NCBI GenBank assembly: GCA_941918925.1
Contig: OW799236.1
Span: 17,583,474 to 17,647,473 of the forward strand
Source: Phyto melanocephala
Taxonomy: Eukaryota > Arthropoda > Insecta > Diptera > Rhinophoridae
Direction of reading: 5' to 3'
DNA length: 64,000 nucleotides
Shown: piece after piece, positions 56,430 through 64,000 of the stretch
How positions within the stretch are numbered: the first letter of the stretch is position 1
Layout of the letters: each line of letters starts with the position of its first letter
The notes under the pieces: model-generated
Database searches by the model: none
The model's input: the letters and a program-made list of their open reading frames with translations, nothing else
What the model was told of the DNA's origin: nothing
Program-made: the position numbers and the translations under genes

Positions 56430-57010
56430 ACATTTTCAACGCTTGCTACGACTGTCACATAAAAAAGAAAACAGTGGCATAAGTTTACACACCTACGTAC
56501 GCAGAGCGTGGAATTCAGATGTCAAAAGTGAAACAATTCGTAACTGTTTTAAGAAAGCTGGATTTCTGATAAATTATACAGAAACTGCAGATATAGTAGA
56601 TGAAAATAATTCCCATCTGTCAGAGTTATGGTTGGAATTTGCAAACATCAATAATATTGAAGGTGTAGAGGTTGAAGATTATGTAAATGTTAATTGCAAA
56701 ACAATCACCATGGAGTGTCCTTCCGATAAAGATATTCTACATACATATATTCAGTTACTATGAAGTCAATGTTCTTTCAGAATCAGACGATGAAGAATCT
56801 GACATAGAACAAAATATTTCAGAATTGCCTTCATTTTATCCAAGTACACTCGTCTTTTAACACGATACGAACCTTTTTGGAATCTTGCAACAATGTACCT
56901 GGGGATATTTTTTCTCTTCTTAATCGTTGTAAAGACTTTGTTGACGAAGAAAAGTGGAAACATCGAAAACAAATGAAAATTACATCTTTCTTTATTACAT
57001 CTTCGCTTTT
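56430..57010 (+). pseudogene. Tigger transposase C-terminal fragment
   Basis: The frame open at 56443-56763 contains RRAWNSDVKSETIRNCFKKA then GF, the conserved end of the DDE domain, and an acidic linker. After a frame change near 56762 it continues VNVLSESDDEESDIEQNISE. After another near 56857 it continues FNTIRTFLESCNNVPGDIFS to KQMKITSFF near 56990, the usual Tigger C-terminus. The N-terminal DNA-binding domains and the catalytic aspartates upstream are missing. Confidence 0.8.
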
Positions 57011-57020
57011 TTTAAATTTC

Positions 57021-57155
57021 AGCTGTCAAAGTCTATAGATAAAAAACACTTTTCTCTTCTCTCTCATTAATTTCGAATGTCAAACTTCATATATAAAAAA
57101 TATAAACAAAAAAATTCCCTTCGAACTGCAATTACCTGATGAATTAATATGCCTT
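57021..57155. mobile_element. 5'-deleted copy of the 49310-49530 MITE
   Basis: TGTCAAACTTCATATATAAA then TAAACAAAAAAATTCCC and CGAACTGCAATTACCTGATG match the right half of that MITE. The left inverted repeat is missing. It lies inside the Tigger element. Confidence 0.75.
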
Positions 57156-57343
57156 AATATGTATGTAATAATAAAAAATTATTGTGTTCATGTAAAAACT
57201 ATTTTTTTTGTCTTAATAAATATATTTTCTACATAAAAAAAAAATTAGTCAAAATTTTCTGCAGTTTCTCTATAACGAATTTTCTCTATAACGTAGAAAA
57301 TTTACGGTCTCCAACTGCTACTTTATAGAGAAGTTCGGCTGTA

Positions 57344-58633
57344 TTTATTTTCTTTATAGATTTTAAATCTAAATTGCCTTCGTTCGGGAAGTGTTTTAAT
57401 TACAAAAAGTTTAGTATTACTTAAAAGCTCATCAGTATTCAGAAGGAGCTTTTAAAACGAAATATAAATATATATTTTAATTTCTGAAGCAGACACTTTG
57501 CTTCCTAATATACTTAAATATTTAATGATTAAAAAAGCTTTTTATTTTGTAAAAAGTTGTGTTAGAAACCCTAAAACTTTGCTTAACTTTTCAAAAAATC
57601 TTTTGCAAAAAGAAGATTTTTTTAATGGTTTGGGTACAATTTTTTTTGGGGGGTGGCAAAAGCTTAAAAAAATTTTTTCTTCAAAATCTTAAACTTGTAA
57701 CAGATTGAATAATATATTTATATTTTATTATTATTTCTTATTATATAATTATTACTTGTTTTATGAATTGTAATATTTTCATTTACATTATTGCTTAAAT
57801 GTTTGAATTGTTTATTTGTTTATGTACTGGTCACCTTAATGATGTAACAAAACATAATTATTATCAATAATCAATTTCGTATAAAAACAACAAAGAGAGA
57901 GTATAATATATCATAAGTATAATTTCTCACTATCTCCGTTATTTATGTATATTTGTTTTTGTATTATTTTCCTTGTTTTGTACTAGACGACTTTTGTAAT
58001 TTTACTAAATCTAAGTAAGCTAAGTGCATCAGTAATTTTTGTTCACTCTTAACGCAACTTTTGATCAATAAACATCATTTTAGAGTAGATGCGCATTCTT
58101 TTCATTTTTAATAAAAACCCAAAATATAAGTATTAATTGCTCAGACACAGGAAGACCTGTATGGACTACTGTGAATAGCAAAACTGAGGTCGAACACTGG
58201 CGACATTGCCTTGTTTGAACCAGTTATAACTAAATAACATATTTTTAAACACAAATCCCAACTCCTTCTTAATAAAGTGAAAACACTTTATTACAAACTA
58301 AGTTAATATTATATGTATGTATATTCAATGTAAAGAGTTATTTTTTTTTTCTCATTGCACTCCTCAGTTAGGTTTTATTTAACATTTTTAGAAAGTATTT
58401 GAGAAGCTTAAAATTCGTTTGAGCTTTTTTTTAATAAGTACAATATTTCCAAAAGCTCTCGAAATAAGTTTATTTAAATACTACAAGTAAAAAATAACAA
58501 TTAAATTTTTGAAAAAAGTTTGGATTCCATTTCGCACAAAAAGCCAAAATTGATAAATTCCACTCGGCTTGTGTCGGCAAAAAAACTAAAATTTTTAGAC
58601 TATTCATTAATTTATCATAAATAGAAAATTTAA
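57344..58633. other. Unassigned AT-rich spacer
   Basis: No supported feature. Confidence 0.4.
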
Positions 58634-59247
58634 TCTATATATATAAAAATTAATCCCCTTTTCCCTTGGTCACGGCATCACGCGTGAATGGCTGGACCAA
58701 TTTCACTAATTCTTTTTTTGTTGTATTTGTTATTATTAGGAGAAGGTTCTTATGTAAGAAAATAATAATAATGTGTCACAGACATAATATTCACGTAGTT
58801 GACATTAAAACAAAGAAACGTAGTTACATGCTCTTTGCAAATATATCGGTCGGAGTTGGTCTGTGGTCGGAGTTATAATAACGAAATACCTACATAATTC
58901 ATTTACCATTTCTTAGTGTACTTTCACATTGGATTCTACAGGATAATTTGTACTGTGTGTTTTTTTCTGAAGTGTTTGTTCAACAAGGTTAGTTAAATTA
59001 ATATAGTGTTGGAAACTTTTGATAGACCATTTTGATACTTTTACAAAAGAATAGGTGCTATAGTTTTTTTTATTTTCAGTTGAATTATTGTTTCTAAAAA
59101 TGCCGGCAATTAGACGTACAAACTTAAGTCACTGAACCCGTAATGCTGCAAGTCAAAGAAATACAAGAGCAAGTCAAACTAATGAGCAACGTGAAACGCG
59201 GAATGAAGTTGATTAAAGGGCGGTACGAAGTTCACCGGGTCAGCTAG
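58634..59247 (+). mobile_element. Helitron remnant, different family
   Basis: The left end is TCTATATATATAAAAATTAA after an A. The right end is GGCGGTACGAAGTTCACCGG, then GTCAGCTAG with T following. The ends fit Helitron rules but the 3' sequence differs from the 4080/20971 family. It encodes the start of a Helitron protein near the 3' end, meaning most of the coding region has been deleted. Confidence 0.85.
59100..59210 (+). pseudogene. Helitron Rep/helicase protein, N-terminal stub
   Basis: Reads MPAIRRTNLSH, a stop (TGA 59133-59135), then TRNAASQRNTRASQTNEQRE and TRNE. The basic, arginine- and glutamine-rich start resembles that of Helitron RepHel proteins of insects. It runs directly into the Helitron 3' end, so everything after about 37 codons is gone. 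Confidence 0.7.
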
Positions 59248-59442
59248 TTTCTTTATAAAAGAGGAAATTAAAGAAAATGAACTTGAGAACCAGAATACAA
59301 TAAAAATATCACCCTTAAGACAGTTTAAGTTTAAAAAGCTTTTCATAGGCTTTAAAAACTGTAATGTGTTATAAAATGCTTGGCACAAAAAAAAATTTGT
59401 CTTTAAATAATTTTAATTTTAATCAAATAATCATTTGATTCA

Positions 59443-59548
59443 TGAGTGGTCCGATAAACTCGTCACCAGTGAGATAATTAGAGTCTGGAGGTTGCAGGTT
59501 CGGTTCCCATTCAGAGAATCTGATTTGTTACACTACAAATGGGAAAAA
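59443..59548 (+). mobile_element. tRNA-derived SINE head
   Basis: GAGTGGTCCGATAAACTCGT ... GAGGTTGCAGGTTCGGTTCC has a strong B box (GGTTCGGTTCC at about 59491), followed by CATTCAGAGAATCTG as in the other two SINEs. No shared tail; truncated at about 59548. It is not a functional tRNA: the acceptor stem does not close. Confidence 0.65.
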
Positions 59549-60079
59549 GATTTTTGCTACTTCGCTAGTTTAATAAAATTAATATATAATTTTTTTAATA
59601 AATAAATATATAAAAAAATAAATAATAAATATTTGATTTAAATGTTAAATTAAAAAAAAAAACTTAGATTAAGGAATTGGATAAATTTAATAAATTTAAA
59701 GAGTCCTTGATAGAACGTATGGCCAGATGTTTTAAAAGAGTCATTAAAAACAGGGTAGAGGGTAAAAATATCTTACTATAATTAACTAAATTATTAAGTT
59801 GATCCATGGAAACGTGCAAAACTGAACTAATTAAATTGTCTTATATATATATATGCATTGAGGATTTTTGTTTTGTTATCTTTAAAATGAATATTACATT
59901 TTTTTGCTTATATAATAAGGAATAATTGCTTTATTTATCAATTAATAACGTTATGATTACAAGTATGCTGAACGTGTACTTACTTTTACTTGCCAGTGTA
60001 TACTTGTTTTACAAATATTTATAAAAACAGAATTTGCAGATTTATTTGTTTTTTTTTCCAAAAGCTTTTTATGTCTTTC
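59549..60079. other. Unassigned AT-rich spacer
   Basis: Only a short (TA)n run near 59845. Confidence 0.35.
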
Positions 60080-60620
60080 AATATTATGAGAGTAACCGAG
60101 GGGGATATTACCTTGGCGAAGCATCCATGCCATAGAGTTATAGCTAGTTCGGGGTTTAGAGGTATTACCAGCATCTCTTGCTGGGGCATGGAAAAATTCT
60201 AGACATTGTACATAAAGAGGTTAGGGAAACATGTATGCCGATGAAGCAGATAAGTCCAGTGAAGGTGGTCAATAGGCTTCTTTGCACGTTTATAAAGGAT
60301 GGATTCATGCACAATAAGGGCATTAATCCATTAGGTCCAGGGCATATTTTACTTTAAGATGTTACGGAGACTCAGCTCGCTGTAGGCTCACATTAACTGT
60401 GAATGCTGTGGGGAGCCCTAGTCAAACGAAGATGCTGTTGGCTACGAAGAACTGTGCGATTAGGATTGTCGACAAATACTAGTTGGCAATGTAAAATATT
60501 TCTCTAGTCTAGAGAAAACGCCTGTACTTGCGCGGGACACAGTGAAGATATGGATGCTGATTATTAGCCGTAAAATCCCTGGGAAGCGAAGGCGGTCAAA
60601 AAGGGATCCAAAATATTAGT
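60080..60620 (+). pseudogene. Unidentified decayed coding-like stretch
   Basis: This interval is much richer in G and C than its surroundings and reads like old protein-coding DNA with frequent stops. The frame at 60199-60357 has 52 codons without a stop: LDIVHKEVRETCMPMKQISP, VKVVNRLLCTFIKDGF and INPLGPG. A preceding frame contains KHPCHRVIASSGFRGITSIS. Later pieces include SARCRLTLTVNAVG and DTVKIWMLIISRKIPGKRRR. I do not recognise the family; a retrotransposon or other element protein is the simplest guess. Strand is judged only from the best frame. Confidence 0.4.
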
Positions 60621-62030
60621 GATATTAGTGACACACAGGATTTAGTTGTGACGAAAACAAATTAACTTTAAAGGGGAGTTCACAGATTTACTATTAATTA
60701 GGTAAAGTCTTTTAAAATAACACAATCTTTAAAAACAATTTTAAGGTCTAAAAGTCATTTAAGGAAAAGAAAAGACAAATTACAAATTTAATTTCATTTT
60801 AAATTTATAACAAAATTATAATAAATACTTCATGAAATTTTTTATCTTACTGAGCGATGGCAAAAAAAAAAATTGCGAATTGCAATAAATCATTTTATTG
60901 CACTCTCTTAAATTATAGTTAGAAAGCGAACACTGTTTAGACGAAAATAATAATTTCGAATGATTAGGTAAAACAAATATAAATGCTGTTCTCTAATAAT
61001 AATTCAAAACCTATAACTATGTTTAAAGTTTCGTATGTATTTAGTGAATTCACAGAGCCATCATATTGTGTTTAAATATTTCATTGTTAATAATTTTAAA
61101 AATTTTAAAATGGTAAAAAAGTTTTTGAAAAAACAAAGTATTTTTAAATTTTTTTTTAAATTATAACAATTATGACTGTACAATATACAAGATAGCACAC
61201 CTTATGAATCTACTAGTTGTTTAAAATTTTTAAACAATCATGATTTTATTACATTTTTTTTCTGTAACTACTTACAATAACATTTTATACTTTTAATTTA
61301 TTTACAGATGTGCTAATTTTTTCACACTTTTAAGGAAGTCTCTATAAATCACGGATGAATGTGAAAATTTTATGTGGAAGCAAACAAACAAAAAACTAAA
61401 ATTAACAAATAAAATACATTAAAATTAGTCACTTTATAAAACCCGCATGTATAATTGTCATGACGCTCTAGAGTTGCAACCACAAAGTTGAATTTTAATC
61501 AAGTGTGAAGACAGAAAATGTATGACAGCCATGCAATTAACTTAAGATTTGTTTGGAAAATTTGTGTAAAAAGAGAACGACTAAAGTCCTTTAATGACCC
61601 CCATAAAAATTTTTATTTATTAATAATTGGAAACTGAAACCAAAGCACTTGAAATTTTATTTAGAAATTATAAATTTTAATGCCTACTTTTTATGGGAAT
61701 TTAAACACTTTTATTGAACATTAAATGTTTCATACATGTGTTTTGTAATAAAAAAAATAAAAAATAAAAATACATAAACTTGGGGTTTTGTAGGAAAACG
61801 TGCATGAACTTTATGATTTATTTACTTGGCAGTAAAATGAAATATTGAAAATTTCCCAGGGGAAGGAGAGTTAAGAGAGAATTTAATTTTTTTTGGGCAA
61901 TTGATATTTAAAATAATAATGGTTTAAATTATTTAAAAATTATTGAAGTTTATATGAAATTAAAAAAAGCTTTAAAAAGCTTTTGCTTAAGCGGCCAACA
62001 AAGTTCAATGAAACTAATTAAAACTTGTAA
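60621..62030. other. Unassigned AT-rich spacer
   Basis: No supported feature. Confidence 0.4.
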
Positions 62031-62038
62031 GTATATAC

Positions 62039-63096
62039 TAGGGTGATCGATTATTCGACTTTTTTAAGAAACCGGTTTTCAAATAGTTTGAAAATTAGAA
62101 TTTAAAAAAAACCGGTTGCTATCTTGAAAATTGAGAAAAAACCGGTTAACCGGTTCGAATATAAAAAATATAATATTTAAAGAAAAAAATTAAAAAATAT
62201 TGCAAAAAAAGATTATAATAAAAATTATATCTAAATATGAAATTTTTACAGTTTATATACGTTTGGCTGCACAGTAACGCAATAACTGACATGAATGCAG
62301 TTGATTAATTTGGTTTTAATTAGTTGAATTTAAGGACAAAAGGTACTCTTTACAAGTAAAATAAAGAAATACAATAAATTAATACAGAATAATAATAATA
62401 CATGTTCTTGTATTATAGTGTATTATAGTGTAAAAATAGACCTTTTGAAATAATATGCGCTAACGAGTTTTGTTTAAAAATATTTTTGTAATTTGAAGTA
62501 CATTTTAAAGGCTGGAGAGAAAATTTTTAAAATTTAATTTTGAAAATTCTTCCTTATACCCCTGACAGACATACAATTATAGGCATAAACTAGTTTTTTC
62601 GATTGTTTAATTGATATTTAAGTTGACAGACACTCAATGCCATTAATTATAATTATGATCTAGAAGAAGAGATTGTTGGTTTTTCTATATTGTAATTACA
62701 CCTTTTGCCTAAAAATGATCGATCAGCTAAGTTTATGCCTCAATTACCTTTAACTTTTAACGTTAGGTTTTTATATCCTTTAAAAAAAATAATATTGAAG
62801 CTCAATTATTTTTATTATTTATAATAACTAATAAATTTCTTACAATATTATAGAAGAATATTTAATAGTTTTTATTTTCTGATTTTTGGAAACTTTTCGC
62901 GTACTAAATATACTATGGTACGATTGGTTACAAAGATATATGAAAATAAACTTAAAAATATAAAAGAAACCGGCTTTTTCGGATAAAAAAACCGGTGTAT
63001 TCGATATTCGAAAAATCAACATTTAGAAAAAACCGCCAGCAGAAAGAGGAAAAAACCGGGTTTTCAACCGGTTGTAAAGCCGTGTCGATCACCCTA
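62039..63096. mobile_element. hAT-type element with AACCGGTT arrays
   Basis: Inverted ends TAGGGTGATCGA are flanked by a perfect 8-bp duplication GTATATAC (62031-62038 and 63097-63104), diagnostic of hAT. AACCGGTT or one-base variants are clustered near both ends (about 62070, 62110, 62140, 62149; 62969, 62990, 63052, 63067). A small inverted pair AGGCATAAACT lies near 62581 and 62732. At 1,058 bp it has no transposase, so it is a non-autonomous derivative. Confidence 0.88.
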
Positions 63097-63104
63097 GTAT
63101 ATAC

Positions 63105-64000
63105 CTATAAATACTGTGTTCTTTTGCAAATAACGGTTTCTCTCCATGACTCCGTTTTAAACAAGTGTTTTTTAAGTGTTTTTTTTTTTTAATAATTTGA
63201 GGTTAAGGGTGAAAATCTTTAAGAAACCATCAATCAATAACAATTTAAATTGTGCTAAGAAATCATAAGGTTAACAACAATTTTATGATTCTCTCTCTTT
63301 GCCAGTTTGTCTTACACAATCTCTGCCGGCTTTTGTTATTTTTTTTCGCACAAAGCTTTGAAAAGAAAAAAAAATATCTAAAGTGTGGTTATAACTTTAT
63401 TTTTCATTATGATTTATTTGAGTCTAACAAACGTTTTTTTGTGTGCATTAAATAATGCTGGCCTACAAAAAACAAGCAATAAAACATAATAAAATGAAGC
63501 AATTTTGGTTTAAATTTTAATGTTTACCATACATTACATCTCATAAATTTAATTTAAAGTATTTTATTTAGCAATAATGGTGACATGCTTAAAAAACTAA
63601 AAAAACAATTGAGCATGTCATTGTGATGTATATATGTACATATATCGTTGAAATTGAGTTAACAAATAGACATCATTATTATCATGATGATCAGATGTGA
63701 TTTGAATAAAAGTGATATTAAAATACATTAAAAAAATAAAATATTGGTCAATAAGTTGACAAACAATGTCGTAAAGACTTTAGCAAAAGGTTAATAAACA
63801 GGGTAGCGTAAATGAAATGATTCAATCACCTATTTACTTTAATAAGGTCATTAAGCGAAAATCATTTATTTAAAACTGAGTATTGAAACAACATTTTCAG
63901 ATTATATTGTATGAGCAGTTTTTTTACTGTTTTAAAAATGGCTAATATTTTCCAATCTAGAGCCAATTTTCGTATGGAACGTGTCTATAGTTTTTTTTTT
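63105..64000. other. Unassigned AT-rich spacer
   Basis: No supported gene; the open frame at 63252-63455 is low-complexity. Confidence 0.35.

Larger units (their letters stand above)
56162..57341 (+). mobile_element. Second pogo/Tigger element, deleted
   Basis: Ends CAGTCGAACTTCTCTATA and CAGCCGAACTTCTCTATA (reversed) are flanked by TA (56160-56161 and 57342-57343). The word GAACTTCTCTATA or CTCTATAACGAA is repeated several times within 150 bp of each end. Only the C-terminal part of the transposase is present. Confidence 0.88.

Noticed and set aside
59443..59520. Functional tRNA gene
   Set aside because: A good B box exists, but the stems do not pair properly and the sequence matches the SINE heads.

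Overview
The window is AT-rich insect DNA, very probably from a fly (Diptera) outside Drosophila; a calyptrate fly is an inference. The main reasons are several copies of a DINE-1/mini-me-type element with its (GTCY)n stretch and TTCGGC/GCCGAA hairpin, short GT-AG introns in the one intact gene, and fly-type mariner, Tigger, hAT and Helitron remnants. No host gene, rRNA, functional tRNA or CRISPR array is visible. The 64 kb reads as intergenic or intronic DNA built almost entirely from mobile elements in different states of decay.

The best-preserved object is a complete piggyBac-family transposon at 21609-24690. It is flanked by TTAA on both sides, has perfect 20-bp terminal inverted repeats and a second perfect 16-bp internal inverted repeat pair, and carries a transposase gene. 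Once two short GT-AG introns are removed, the gene gives one uninterrupted protein of about 709 residues with the DDD catalytic triad and the C-terminal cysteine-rich domain.

Layout. 1-5 kb: two MITEs, a DINE-1-like copy, a third MITE and a Helitron with 121-bp tandem units. 7.8 kb: a tRNA-derived SINE with intact target-site duplication. 8.6-16.8 kb: mariner-type fragments, a DINE-1-like copy and a LINE 3' fragment. 17.7-19.3 kb: a hAT MITE, then a MITE nested inside another MITE. 20.4-21.0 kb: a 5'-truncated Helitron with a Pif1-like helicase remnant. 21.6-24.7 kb: piggyBac. 25-29.3 kb: a hAT MITE, a DINE-1-like copy and a MITE inserted in another DINE-1-like remnant. 30.8-36.1 kb: mariner pseudogenes, SINE and LINE ends and a split tandem repeat. 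38.4 kb and 45.6-46.0 kb: 3' ends of non-LTR retrotransposons. 41.5-44.2 kb: an inverted-repeat element with a duplicated 229-bp block, then a three-unit tandem repeat. 46.7-49.5 kb: a Tigger deletion derivative and a hAT MITE. 49.9-53.8 kb: nested and inverted DINE-1-like copies and a MITE. 56.2-63.1 kb: a second Tigger, a Helitron with a Rep-protein start, a SINE, an unidentified decayed coding-like stretch and a hAT element with AACCGGTT repeats.

How the parts relate. Only the piggyBac could plausibly make its own transposase. All other elements here are non-autonomous or broken and would need proteins from elsewhere. The SINE shares its 3' end with LINE 3' ends in this window, which suggests it was mobilised by that LINE's reverse transcriptase. 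Family names other than piggyBac, Helitron, Tigger, mariner-type and DINE-1-like are assigned from inverted repeats and target duplications alone and are tentative.
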